Positions 23,482 through 36,775 of a stretch of DNA of 64,000 nt are shown in pieces. Under the pieces are notes generated by a model that saw only the letters and a program-made list of their open reading frames with translations, ran no database searches and was not told where the DNA came from. The stretch is from NCBI RefSeq assembly GCF_014356525.2, contig NC_052505.1, positions 7,030,671 to 7,094,670 on the forward strand, given 5' to 3'. The translations under genes were made by a program, and so were the position numbers. Numbering within the stretch: the first letter of the stretch is position 1; the number at the start of each line of letters is the position of its first letter. This DNA is from Nilaparvata lugens (lineage: Eukaryota; Arthropoda; Insecta; Hemiptera; Delphacidae).

Positions 23482-24614
23482 TAGCGATGGATGAAGGGCG
23501 GGGGTGTGGAGGGGGGCCGCGCGTTTTCAAAGCCAAAGCTCCGCGCCAACTACCCCTCCCCCCACCACCCACTCACCGTGGCGCACGCTAATAACGTAAC
23601 CGTACCTATCTAACAAAGTTGCGCACAAAAGGAACGGTTAGAAGTTACCTCCGGGGCCCCGTTTCAAAAAACAACCTTTGTACGGGGTAAACGTTTCGAC
23701 AGGCGGCAAACACACAGAGGATGGATGACACAAAATGACGACAACCAACAAGAAAGAGGTAGAGAGAGACAGCGACAGGGACAGGGGACACGTGTCTCGC
23801 GCGCGCCCAGGTGTTGTCGCGCACCTCTATCGATCCACCCCCATCCACCCCTATCCACCCCTCAACCACCACCCCCACCCACACACAACAATCTAGAAAT
23901 CAAGAAAACTCACACAGCGGCAATCGGACTGCGACGACGAATGTCAAAGCCCGGCTAAATTAATTACTGAAACGTTCAGTGTTGAGTGCTCCACTCTCTC
24001 CCCCACCCCTCACGCTCACGCACGCACACCAACACACACGATGTCGTCTTGATGTTTAGAAGAAAGTTACTACTTCCTAAGTACTTTGATAGAATCCTTT
24101 GAAGACATCATAAGAATCGCCCTTGACCTTGTTTTGGAATAAGAAATAACGTTCAATACTGTACTACATAGGTGAAACATTATCAATTTTTATTACATAT
24201 GATAGGGCAATTCTGGCAGGTGAATGAATGATGAACCAAATCAGGGTAATGGAGAATGAGGGAAACAACAAACTTGATAAAATTTTTCGTCAATAGGAGA
24301 TTGACAGATGCAACGAAATTTAAGCCCAAGATATGTGTCATAGGATGAAAATAACTATCAAGTATTGTTACAGAACACACACCGAGGACCCTATTAATGA
24401 ATAAGTATCAAGAGCCTTCTCAGCCTAGCAACCAATCAGAATTCCTTCAACAAACTTCTCAGACAGAAACCAAACAGATCGATTTTACAATTTGACCTAA
24501 CGTTCTTGATCGATTTCCAAATAATGCTTGGCCAAGAAAGTTCTTAAGAATAGTTTACAATACGGTTCAAGTCACCCACCAAATTTCATTCAACTTTATA
24601 GCCCATCTAATTAA

Positions 24615-24744
24615 GTCTAGCCTTCAAAGGCAGGTTATGCATATTCTTTTCAGTCATATTGGAATATCCAAATTCTTTCCAGTCAAATTATGTTTAGCCT
24701 TCAATGGCAGGTTATACGTCATATTCTTTCTAGTCATATTGGAA
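24615..24744. repeat. Local tandem duplication, offset 77-78 bp
   Basis: AGCCTTCAAAGGCAGGTTAT...CAGTCATATTGGA is repeated as AGCCTTCAATGGCAGGTTAT...TAGTCATATTGGA. Non-coding. Confidence 0.75.
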
Positions 24745-25960
24745 AAACGTCACGCACCAATCAACGATCGATCTAATTTGAAGCCGATATTCAATTATTC
24801 AATTATTTCAACGTAACGAAGTAACAAGAACTGAGAGCAATGACAAATCCGAACGACTCTTTTCTCCCTGAAATAGAAGAGAGGCTGCAGGACATAGAGA
24901 GAGAGAGAGTGTGTGTGAGAGAGATAGATATAAAGGGAAGAGAAGAAGGAGGAGGCGAGTTTGATAATCTAATTTAGATTCACGAGCATCCTTAATGAGG
25001 AGCGCTGCATGAATCTCCCTTTGCAGGTTGACGAAACCATTGGGAGCGGGTCAGGGAGGGTGGAGGGTGGGATTGCAAGCGAAATAAATATGAAAAGCGG
25101 AGAGAACCAACCAGGCAAAGCCTTTCATCTGCCTTGTCAACACTGGCACACTGGGGCACCGGCCTGAGTTGTCCCAACTTTGCTGCTACCGTAATCCATA
25201 ACAAACACCCAGTACGCATGCCATAACTGAAGTCATAGACGATTCTAAATTCTGATCAACTGATTGATTCTAGTCGACCTTAAATACGTTTGTTTGAAGA
25301 AGATATTGATTGCGGATGCATAAAAAACTTTTTGGTAAAGTAGGCTACGGTACTAATTATTATACGGATGTATAAAATAATTATCACTTATTTAAATACA
25401 AAATATTTAGAAATAGGATTGTTTTGAGAAGATAATTGTCCAGGGATAAATAAAAATAATTCTTTGGTAGAGTAGGCTACGGTAGTAGTATTTTATCAAC
25501 AATTGTATGCGATGACAAAAAATGAATTGAATGTTAATTGGGTCATTAAGGGAAATATTTATGCAAACTCACATTTCTTGTATTTCCACCTTATAAAGCT
25601 AGTTTTAGGCGGCCCATGTAAATTACTCTGCTATTACTCTCCGTGTTACTTCAAAGGTGAGCGATCTGCTCATACTGGCTGTTACTTTGTTGACATGAAA
25701 TGTTACGTTGTTGACGAGGGGGGTTGATATGATTTCAAGGCACAAATACGGTAGACCACGAATAATGGAACCTGAAACAGAGCAGCTTTGGAGCTCGAAG
25801 CATATCCCTGTTTTACCGATGGAATTACAATAATTTACAGAAACAGTCTATCCGATTTTATAATATTTCGTTCAAAACAAACAATCAGAAATAGAATATG
25901 AGATTCAAATATTGATAGAAATGATATATTAATAGATAAATATATATTATATTTTCTAAA

Positions 25961-26089
25961 TATAAAGAAAAATAAAAATCTCAGTACCCTTTTTGAAATA
26001 TTTTATCACACCATGTTTCGGACATTGATGCCATTTTGATAAAATATTTCAAAAAGGGTACTGAGATTTATATTTTTCTTTATATTTAT
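25961..26089. repeat. Fold-back repeat, AAAAAGGGTAC family, copy 2
   Basis: The arms 25961-26009 and 26037-26089 are near-perfect inverted repeats of about 48 bp (ATATTTCAAAAAGGGTACTG in the right arm). They are separated by a 27-bp spacer whose minus strand reads CATCAATGTCCGAAACATGG. The GAAAC core is shared with 2681-2771 and 42781-42965. Confidence 0.8.
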
Positions 26090-27936
26090 ATTACAAGTAG
26101 CCCTTTACAGAAAAGATATAAATATTATATTTTCTTTCTGATTCAATCTACTGTGAACGCTTGGAATAGTAATCCAGATGTCATTGAATAAAATGATGTC
26201 ATTGAGAGAAAAATCACATTATTATGAGTAAGACAATACGTAAAACATCTACGGTATTTATTACATTTAAGCTTCTCTCAATGCTTTGAGAAACATTATC
26301 AATTTACTATGGACACAAGAACAGTCTTCGAATTACAAGACAGCACGAATTAAAATACTCTTTAATGCATTTTCATCATGGATGATCATGGATAGTAGGA
26401 GGATAGTTTACTCTTGAATGTTGTTTTCCGCATCACAAACTGCTTGCTATTGAATCTCTTTATTGTTACTCAATAGAACTACTGACAAAAACTGTGGAAA
26501 ACTTTCAAGAATATTCTGTTTTGTGATTCTCATCTTGAACGACTGAGAAGGCTGAAGCTACTACTACGACAATGACGATCAACAGAGCGAATAATTCAGA
26601 ACTGATGAGTGAGAGCATTGTGGGTGAAATCGAGCGATCAGAAACGGACAGAATTGTGCCGAACAGAGCTGCCACGCACCACTGCTAATGTGCAAATTGC
26701 CTCCTCGTTCTACACCATTCGATAATTGCATCTGCAGACCCGCAAGTATTACATGTGCAAATGGGCTACAAATGGAGAGCCATTACACACGACACGGCGC
26801 CCATCCAACCTGATAACTGCCGTATTCAGCCCCAATCCCCCTGCTGCTACTATACTACTTCTTTACAGGATAACTGTAGCCAAACGAGCCTAGGCGCAAC
26901 TTTAAACTACCGCCACTATCAACCCTTTAGAATGGCCCATCTACTCTATATATCCTCTTCTATCAACCCTTCTGACTGGCTCACCTCAATAACGGGAAGA
27001 GATCTATTAACTTTGGAGAGAACAAAGCGAAGGCTGATGGTGATTAGTGTCTAAGTAGTGTGTAATGGGAAGTTGCGAGGAAATTAAAGAGAATTGGGAA
27101 GTGGTGGTGAATGAAAGGGGAGAATCGCTAGAGAAATGGAACCACTTTGTTGGTAGAGAAGGGTTAGAAAGAAAAGAAGAAGTTAGATACATTAGGTTAG
27201 CCACAGGAATGGCAGGCAGGCAGAGAGGTTCGTTCTACAATTCAAGAATTATGCTATAAATTACTATAGACGGATTGTGACTTGATGCAACCCAAGTATA
27301 GTATATAGCTATTATAGCTATCTATGTACTATTCTTGGATGCAACCTACAAAAATAAGCAAAATAATTCAACTTTTTCGTATATCAATTTACTCTATACA
27401 TAAGTAAGTACATGACAGCAGAGATGACAGAAATAATCACTAATGAAATTACTAAATTCTCTCTGATGACAGTCATCAGTGTAAAAGTCATACAACTTGT
27501 GAAAGACTACTTACATCAGGAGAGTTTGAAAAAAATGGAAGAAAAGAAGAAGAGGAGTGGAAAAGAGAAGATGATAACGATCTCGGAGAAAGATACTCAC
27601 TTATAAATATGGGATTCATTACAAATTATGAGATTTCATAGTGAACAGTCCCACATTATTTTGAAAGACTTATAGATGCTATTTAAGATAGAAGAAATAC
27701 GAATATTAGAGAACTGCACATCACCATCTAGGGCTATGGAGACCTAGGTAACCAACCACAATGCTAGAACATGAAATGAGATGGACTTTATAAACTTGTT
27801 GAAGTAAATAAGTTTCAGACTTGTTAAAGTAAAAAATTTAGATAATAGTAAATTAGAAGTAATGCGTACATACAGGAAGTGGAGAAGACTGAAAATAATT
27901 TGAGCTGGTGTGATAAGATCAATAAAAATTTTCCTA

Positions 27937-28157
27937 CTATAGTGAAGTCAAAGTTATAATGGCAGTGGATGAAGATAGAAGAATAGCGATGCCGATTCTC
28001 TACATTAATTAATTATATTTCTATACTGTCAAAAACATAATTGGTATCGTTGTGGACCTAGAAAAGGATAGTACCAACGGCTTTGTCGGAAGATAGACAA
28101 GGATAGCAAAACCAAAGTTTATCAAATACTGTCATTATAACGTGGGCCTCACTATAG
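27937..28157. mobile_element. TIR element (CTATAGTGAGGTCC family), internally deleted copy
   Basis: Ends CTATAGTGAAGTCAAAGTTA and CGTGGGCCTCACTATAG, 221 bp; about 145 bp shorter than the 4941 copy. It keeps the internal GATAGACAAGGATAGCAA motif near its right end. Confidence 0.75.
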
Positions 28158-30276
28158 AAAGCCACCTTGATTCATACCCAGTGTAATCAATCTATCGGTC
28201 CTCTAAAGTGAACATCACTTTCCAGCATCTTAGATCGCGAGAACAACATAGATTTTCTTCAGATTGAGAGGGTAGCTGAAGAGAGCGACTTCTTGAGAAA
28301 AACACTTGCTAGTGGGAGGGATTGGAATGGGATCGGACGGAATAGCTTGTTCGACGGGAAAGAAAATTGAGAGAGAAGGTGGGATCTGTGAGGAAAAGCT
28401 ATTACCAGGGATCAGAAGAGGAGAGTTCAAAGCAGACTAGGGAAATAGCAGAATGGACAAGTGGAGCCGACGGCGCTTATATTCAGCATGCAGAGCCCTC
28501 TGCTCACTCAGGACTCAGCTAGTTTACATAACACAGCCAACTACCAACGATATTGCTTTGACCGAAATTGGCCTGCACATCGCCAACAACAAAACATCAC
28601 AACCAGGCCATCTAACATTTTCGGCTAAATCAAATTGATTCTTGTGAATTGAGTGTTCTGCATAATGCCATTGAATATTCAATTCTATGTGAGACAGTTT
28701 ACTAAATTGAATATACATATTAAGAGAATCAAATTGAAAACTGCATGTTATAATATGAAGTTTGGAACTTGACATATTTAAAATGAAGATATATTCAATA
28801 ATCTACTATCTCAGGTTTTAACCTTTTCAGGGACCTTCCGTATTTAATATTAATACTGTTTTACTTTAAACTTATTTTGTTACTTGTCAATTGTATTTAC
28901 ATAATTATAGACATGAATCCATATTGTTTTGAAGGAAAAAACTACTTATTGATTGATTGACTATCTACAGTAAAACCAATCACAAAAATGAGTCCCTATC
29001 TGAAGAATCATGCCATATTTTTATATGATATTTGAGTAAGATAGGTGACCGAACAGCAACTCACTAAAATTACAATTATATGGAATCATTCTCATCATAT
29101 TATCGTAATAAATTCCAGGAATAAAAATTTAAATAATAATAATTTCTCTGGTCGAGGATACAACACGACCAGAGGAGTTTATTCAAAATATATACATGAT
29201 TACAAAAAGCATATAACCTACAATTATTTACAAAATTGTATTATATACAATTGGTTGATTATTTGCTGATCTAAGAAAATGTGGCCCCCACTATATATGA
29301 ATATGTGTCGGGATGCCACTAATTTTGCTATTGTTTTTATGCCAAAAGAAAAAATCGAATGAAGATACATCTTGCGAGTAAATGAGTTTTCCCGCTTTTG
29401 AACAAATACTACACTCATTTATAACTTATATGTTTCTGATGTACGCTGTCAGTTCTACATTTTCTTCTCAATTTATTCTCAGATAATAGAAGAATTAGTT
29501 ATGGAGATAACTATTAAAAAAACATTACTAGCAATTTAAGGCCAATATAGTGAATTTAACCAATAGAGTAATGAGATAAAATGTGAGCAGTGGAAGAATA
29601 CAGCTACGTTGAAAGTTATGAAGAAGATAGTACCCTACAATATGATTGAGATACCAGAGGAAAATTGGAAATATAATGTAGATCATTCAAGTCACAATAG
29701 GTAAGACCAATAACAAAAACTGAGAAATTTTGAACATGAGGCTAGTATAATCGACCCTACAAAATAACAGCAGCAAATGACTAGCACTCTTGTATTGAAG
29801 TTTTACTACTGGAAAATAGCATAATCTCTAGAATGGGGATGTCTCAAGAGGGAGGAGTCCATCTTGAAGCATGAATAATTTAGTGCACCTTCTAAGCTAT
29901 GGAGAAAAACATCCCTCACTCAACTTAGATTAGACAAGCAGTAGCTTCAGGGATGCATAAGAAAAATGTTTAAAATGCTCCTTGCATTTTAGGATGAATG
30001 GGATGTCCAGAAAGCTATTGAAGTTCAACTTGAATGAATAAACTGCTAGTAGCTACCCCTAAGTAGTCACCCCGTTGCAAATGAGAAGATCGCAAAAAGG
30101 ATATCATAAAAGTAAATGTGATGAAAAGTTGCTATTTTAAAATTATCATATGACAAAATGAACATGTAAAAATATTGGACATTATCCATCCAGGCTATTT
30201 TGAAAGCCTTCAACACTTTTTACAGGACTTCCTCGATCAAGTCAGATTTAGCTGTGCTAAAATGCTGAACTCATTA

Positions 30277-30787
30277 TTATAGTGGAGTCCACGTTAAAAT
30301 AGCAGTGGAGGGAGATAGAAAAACATTGTTGCCGATTCTCTGCCTGGCCACTGCCTTCTTTGGAGTAGAGCGGATACCGGTATTTCTGATTTAATATCTA
30401 TCAATCAATGTACATTCTTGTTTTAAATAATCAATCATATTGTCCCTATTTTTTTGGACATTTTATTATTTATCAAAATTTGGGAACAGAATAGTTTTGG
30501 GCTATGCCTGTTGTTCTATCCCGATCATATTCATATGATTTGTAATTGTATTAAAAATAAATAAATAAATATTTTATTCGTGAAGAAAATATTTTTCAAC
30601 AATTAAGTCATAAAGTTTCATAATTGAAATTGGATATTCTGTTGATCAATAATATTTCTGCATTGTTATAAAATGATCTGGCAACGTTGCGGAACTAGAA
30701 AAGGATAGCGCTATTGTCAATGATAGGCAAGGATATCAACACCAGTGTCAATCAAATACTGCCATTATAACGTTAACCACACTATAG
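30277..30787. mobile_element. TIR element (CTATAGTGAGGTCC family) with nested retroelement tail
   Basis: The ends TTATAGTGGAGTCCACGTTA and CGTTAACCACACTATAG enclose 511 bp. The extra length relative to the 367-bp copy is a segment at about 30425-30575 of the SINE-like family. Confidence 0.75.
30425..30575 (+). mobile_element. Retroelement 3' tail (SINE-like) inside a TIR element
   Basis: Contains TTTTTTTGGACATTTTATTA, AGAATAGTTTTGGGCTATGC and ends in (AAATA/AATA)n. This is the plus-orientation counterpart of 16978-17138. Its insertion postdates the host TIR element. Confidence 0.55.
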
Positions 30788-32401
30788 TTTGAGCTATAGT
30801 TTCATTTCCGATATTGCAATAAACAGAACCATCTAGACTTGATCGAACATTTAATATTTCTGAATTACTCTAAGCGGACAAACCAAAAAGGTTTTATAGG
30901 CTCGCAATGAAAATTTGATGTATGAGTATTATAAGCAATCAATTGTTTCTCAACATTAAGTCTATCATTAAATTTGTGACCTGTGATAGAACCTGACACC
31001 AAAGTATAAGTAAAGTAGCAATGAAGAAAATTCTTGATAAGAGAGAGAAGAACGATGTGTCCACGTCAGTGGGTGGTTGATGCTGAGTGGGGTTGGTGGA
31101 GGGGAAGTAAATTGAGAAAAGACATTGGGGGGCGGGAAGGGGTTTGAGATCAAAGGACAAAAACAACACGGGAACGCTTGGGGCTGGAGGCGGCGAGCTC
31201 ACTGCCCCTTTGAAGTTTCAGGCCAAGGCGTAAATCTGATTTTCACCTTGCTCGCCTGAAGTTGGCTCTCAAGTGCTGTGCTATATACTGTGCTGCCCCT
31301 GTCAAATGGGCAACCGCCCATATAGTGCTGTCCTCACAGGCCAGCCGTTCTTCACTAATATTTTATAATGACACTACATTACATACCACGTCCTATCTCC
31401 TCACTCAACGCCATACACAATAATATTATTTCAAGTGCTTCAATCAGGTTCCTAGCATAAGAAGTATCTCATTAGACCAAATGAAATTACATTATTTGAA
31501 TTTCATTGTATCATTGGCTTCCACATCAATATCCTCTCATTATGGAAGCTTATCATAATCATAATTTTATGATTACAACTCCAACTACGTAAACTTTTCC
31601 AATCAATTATCAATCAATTGATTATTGAGCTTTGACAATGATTTTTATTTTATCAAAGAACAAAGATCATTTTCATTTTATCAAAGAGTTTTGTTCATTA
31701 TAGACACAAACTGATGTTAGGTAATTACTGCCATTTTTACGTGAATGATTTTACTGCTACCTCTCTACACTTCCCACCCATCTACAATACAAGCATACTA
31801 GAGCCTGTAACGTGGATAGCAATCACTCAACAGCTAATTAATTACCAATAATTAATCAAGACGAGGAACAACAACGTTCCACTGTTTAGAGTTCTTAATT
31901 CAAGGGTTGTCAGTCAGTACATTCAGAGCACAAACTCTTGTAGTACCGAAACGCTGATGATTCATTAGAGCAACTCTTTGATCTCGATATATTGTACTCA
32001 ATTCTAGCCTGGAAACGACACTACAATATTCAATTATTGTTCACTGATATTACATGTACGAATAAATGTAAATTCCAAGTTCTATTCTAAGTTTACATAA
32101 GGCTAGTTTACGGAGCTGATGAAGAATTCACTTTCAGGTAGTAAGCTGATAGCTAATTCAATTCAATCTTATCAAATTTAAAACTATACTCCGGACTATA
32201 GAAATCCACCCTAGTAACCTACATCAGTGGAATATAATCGAAGGAAGAAGTAATGTGACCCAGGATACAGGATATTGAAGACAAATTATAGATTTGATTG
32301 CAAATCATCATTCTCTTTTCCTACATGTGGGAGAAATAAATTAGCATATGACAGTAATAATTCCGCAGAAATCCCAATTCAGAGAGCTTATTCCTGCACT
32401 G

Positions 32402-32680
32402 GAAATCTCTATTATTTAATTGATCCTTGAGAAAAATGCTATGACAAGGTATAGCTAGCGCAAGACGAGAAGGCTTCCATTGTTTTAAATGGGAATTCTC
32501 GTCGTGCCCTAACTAAAGCATCCCACATTTTGCAACTGAATCATTTGAAACATCTATAAAATTACTGGGAGTTAATAAATAATTGATCATTGAGAAAAAT
32601 GTTATGGCAAGGTTAAGCTAACGCACGACGAGAAGGCTTCAACCGTTGTTTCAAATGGCTGCCTTCTCGACGTGTGCTAC
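32402..32680. repeat. Two tandem copies of a hairpin-forming unit, offset about 166-172 bp
   Basis: Unit 1 has GCAAGACGAGAAGGC...GAATTCTCGTCGTGC (32460-32507); unit 2 has GCACGACGAGAAGGC...GCCTTCTCGACGTGTGC (32623-32677). Both are preceded by TTGAGAAAAATG(C/T)TATG(A/G)CAAGGT. The stems are about 15-20 bp with a loop of some 25 nt. Confidence 0.65.
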
Positions 32681-33895
32681 CTGTACCATACCACTTTTCA
32701 ACCAAATCGCTGGAAACGTCGATAGAATTATGCTACTTTGGTTGGTGAGACAGCAGCAATCGATTGGGATGAGTTGGGGATGGATTGGCCAACGGCTGTC
32801 CACTGATCTTAGCAGCAGTTTTCTCGGTGACCACCAACAGGAAACGAACGACCGATGGAAAAATGACGACACGCAGTGGCAGCGCGGAGATGGAAGGGTG
32901 GCAGCACCCTGCAGCCTGCATTCAGCAGCTAGCAGTACTCCGTTGCGATCACTCTTCTAAACAGAAAACCGGGCACGTAATCAACAATACGCGCAGAAGA
33001 GCGAGAAGGCGGGGATGAGAGACCTTTCAAAAACAAATAGAGGAAGGAGGATGATGATGAGAGAGACAAGGCAGAAGCAGCCCCTCCGTCATAATGTATA
33101 TTTTAGCCGAGGCCAGGACGGCGTCATCCATATGCAATCAAGGCACAGGAGACTTCAAAAGGGCCGAAATGGAATTGGCTCCCTCCTCGCTCGCACTCCT
33201 CTTCACTGCCCTTCGCCATCTCCTTCGTTATATATACATCGCATAAAATAATGATCGAAGAGAGAGAATCCATCCGCCATTTTAAGCACCCTCCTCCACC
33301 TCCTTCTCCACCCACTCAACTCTGAAGCCGACCGTGCCTCTCCACCCCTTCATCCCCGGACTTACACTTACATTCCACGGATGGATGCTGAAAAACCCAA
33401 CACAAACCCCCAGCACAACGCCAGGGATATGAATAATTGCGCATCTCCCCGAGGAGCATCCACAAGATGAGTGAGTGCTACTATACGAACGACAATATCA
33501 AAGAAATATCAACAATGTGGTCCTCGAGTATAATCACTAATAACGGATACTAAACCTCAACAGTGTAACTGAATTTTTTGTTACAACAATGAGGGATTTC
33601 AACTAGGAGTTCTTTAATTATTGGATTTGATAATTGAGGAAGAAATGAGACAGTTTCGAAAAATAGCTGATACTGAGACTACAGCCAGAACAAATTGGAA
33701 ATTTTGCGTGACTGGGATGGTGATAAAATTATTAAATAGGATTTGCAAACTAACTTGGCGAAAATCGATTCATTTGTTTAAATTGTGTCCACAAATGCTA
33801 TTTCTTAGTTTTAACAAGGTATAATATTGATTTCTAAATAAAAATTTCGTTGATGACCAAAATAAGCTGAATCAAGATTATCTGGGGCTCCGGAA

Positions 33896-34040
33896 GTGAT
33901 CAGAAAATATTTGATAAGTGATCCCTGAGCACTAAAAATCAATATTGTAAAAAAAGATATTGTAAAATATTGTGATCAGAAACTGAAAGAGTGATAAGAG
34001 ATCCCTGAGCACCAAAAATCAATATTGTAAAAAAGATATC
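33896..34040. repeat. Local tandem duplication
   Basis: GTGATCAGAAA...GATCCCTGAGCAC(T/C)AAAAATC and AATATTGTAAAAAA are repeated about 76-90 bp apart. Non-coding. Confidence 0.7.
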
Positions 34041-35889
34041 GATATTTTGACATGGGGTGGTTATGAACGGTGAAGGGAAGTTTGATGATTGCAAACATCC
34101 TATTGAGATAGGAGAACAGGGAAGCTTTTTGAAATATTCACTGAGAGGTGTTCACTAAACAAGGTTAGAAAGGTATCATAATAGGACTTGGGATTTCAAA
34201 ATACTTCAACTAGCAGCATGTTATGTTAATTCACACACAATATAAAATATGCATACCGTATTCAGTTAACGAGCTAAAACAAACATCGACCTAGGAAGCA
34301 AAGAGATGATGTGCTGTGAAATGAGAGAGCTGAAATCATTTTACCAAGCAAATAATATGGATAGGAAACTATTATTATTGAAAGGGATATACGGAAGGTA
34401 GAAGTTACATAATTGAATAACTGTACTATTAATAGCTCACCCTATTAGTTCCAATTATAGCGGTGGGAATCAGATCTAGCAGTCTTCCATGATAACATGA
34501 TGAGTTATTAACGAACCTTTCCAAACTAGAACTAAATACACTATATTCACCAATCGAAGAGAATGGTGCCCGGTTGCACAGTCGTTACATAAAATCAAAC
34601 ACAACTAGGTGAGACATAGATTGAAATCACTGACATAAATGGATGGTCATGGTTGGGATTGATTATTTTCTGAAGCGACTCTATAGTTTATTGGGTTGAA
34701 AAATGTTCAATAATCTGATAACTTGAAAATTATAACTATCGACTAATTGATCACTACTGATAAATAATGAAAATACTCAACACACGAAGGTGAAGATTGG
34801 AATAATTGAATGAGAATAATATGAATTGAATCACAGATAAGCCAGCAGATGGAGCATTGTAGTGGAGATCAAACAATTTAATAAATGTCGGGGAAACAGG
34901 AGCACCAACATACGACACAGGATCGGACAAGAGGTTGGAACGGATGAATTCCGACTCGGCCGAGGAACGTTCTCTATTTACACATACACATTCTGTCGAA
35001 TACCAACCGGCAGCAGCGATACGTGTAGAATTACGCGTCTCTGCCCCCGGGGGCCGTGGTGGAGGGGACGGGGGCGGCAGCTGAAGGCGGCGAAGATATG
35101 TGTCTTTGTGTAACAAGCAGGAATGTAGGAGTCGAGCGAGATAAAGCGTGGGGCCGAGAAGGCATGCGAGGAATTCAATCTGCTATCCGAAATCGAAGTT
35201 CAAATACCCGCACGGAATTCAAATATACGGGGGCGACGGATGAGCATCCTCACTCAACACGGACCAACGGCGTTCGTCCAGCATCCCCCATCACTCACTT
35301 TTCCGCCCAAAATTCCGATACATTCTTGTCCGCGCGGCATTCTCCAATAATCCATAGCTTTCCCCTACCAACAATAGATCCCAGATTCCTTCTTCGCCAA
35401 CCCTTCAACGGGCCGGCATTGAATTTAATTCGCATACTTTCTCCTATACTACACCCGCACCGAAAAGAAAATCCCCCCCCTCTAACCCATGAATAAAGAA
35501 GAATGAGTAGCGAAAAATATATGGAAATACCCTCCCGATCGAATATTAAAAACGGGACCTCTCGTCCCAAGATCCGTAGCTACAGCACATTCTTGAACAC
35601 AAAAGAAGCATGGGGAATTATTACCCGAGTACATAATTCTGTTGCTGGAGTTGAAAACGGCATACTTATGTAAAAATGAAGCTATCCCCAAAAACTCATT
35701 TTTTCATTCAAATGAGTTCATTTGTTCCCTTCAAACACTGTCTGCAACACCAACTCTTATTTTTTCTTGATTTATTGAGCAAAAGTGTTTGAGAATTAGA
35801 TGAAGCATATCTGATCAATCTACATTAATTATTGTTTCTTTTATTGATTCAAAGATACAGAATTATTTTTTTAATAATTATGGAGGATA

Positions 35890-35962
35890 AACAGACACAG
35901 CTCAAAACTGTTTCTACCCGAATTTTGATTCATTAAAATAGTGCAGAAAATAGGTTATGTTT
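35890..35962 (-). mobile_element. Partial SINE-like retroelement tail
   Basis: Contains CTCAAAACTGTTTCTACCCG and AAAATAGGTTATG in the same order as in 16978-17138, but diverged. Confidence 0.3.
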
Positions 35963-36061
35963 TGTTGAAGTAAAAGTTTCAACTCAGAACCAATCGATAT
36001 TATTTGATACTGTGATAGGCCAATGGTACATTTCAATATTGGAAATTTTGACAAAAATGAG

Positions 36062-36775
36062 GCCTGGAAATCAGTGAAGAGAAATCGCAATATATGGTGG
36101 TTGGAGGAGAAGGAAATTCATTGAACATTGACGACACCACGGAAATTGCAAATGTCAAAGAATGCCGGTACTTAGGTATGACAATAAAAGATGATGGACG
36201 GGATGAGAGAGATATTGGATACAGGATTGCAAAGGGGAGAGTTTTAACCAGGAAGCTACATTCAATACTTTGGACGGATGATATATCTGAAAGAGCAAAG
36301 AAACAGGTTTTCAAAACAATTGTGATGAGCTGTGTAACTTATGGGGCGGAAGTATGGACATTAACCAAGAGACTAAAACAAAGATTATTGGCTATTGAGA
36401 TGAATTACTGGAGAAGATGTTGTCAGCTGACCTTGAGAGATAGGGTGAGAAATGAGGTTATAAGGGAGAAAATGAAATTGGACAGTGGACAGGTCAGTGG
36501 TGGATGAGGTGGAGGAAAAACAACTGCAGTGGTACGGACATCTCAGAAGAATGAGCCCCAGTCGCATACCAAGGAAGGTATATGAGTGGATTCCGGCTGA
36601 GAGGAGGAAACGAGGACGACCACGAACGGTTTGGCAGCAAAACATAGAAGAGGCCATGGAGAGCAGGGGCATCCAACAAGACGTATGGAGAGATAGAGGC
36701 AGATGGCGTGTTGAGTGCGGGAAACGGCCGGGAAGGCTGTAAAAACCCGCGTATTAGGTTATTATTATTAGGTAG
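36062..36775 (+). pseudogene. 5'-truncated RTE-like LINE, reverse transcriptase C-terminus
   Basis: The plus frame from about 36062 reads GLEISEEKSQYMVVGG, YLGMTIKDDGRDERDIGYRI, VLTRKLHSILW, VMSCVTYGAEVWTL and AIEMNYWRRCCQL. This is the thumb and connection region downstream of the RT catalytic motif in RTE/BovB-like elements. Near 36478-36490 the frame shifts and continues as EEKQLQWYGHLRRM, RKRGRPRTVWQQNI, VWRDRGRW to a stop at 36742. A short TTATTATTATTA tail follows. The endonuclease and the RT palm with its catalytic Asp pair are missing. It is a dead copy in a pangolin intron, in antisense orientation to pangolin. Confidence 0.88.

Larger units (their letters stand above)
23080..24010 (-). 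promoter_or_regulatory. GC-rich candidate promoter/regulatory region upstream of the nested gene
   Basis: About 0.9 kb upstream of the nested gene's ATG, base composition changes from AT-rich to GC/CpG-rich for nearly 1 kb. It contains repeated CTTTGA/TCAAAG motifs (23312, 23393, 23426, 23473, 23526), two of them perfect TCF sites, and GCCGCC helper-like words (23179-23184, and the complement near 23703). No ORF here is supported. The promoter role is inferred from composition and position. Confidence 0.45.

Noticed and set aside
34754..35496. Overlapping frames of 83-146 residues in both strands
   Set aside because: Low-complexity Pro/Ser/Thr content from C-rich tracts, with both strands open, and no recognisable domain or splice sites.
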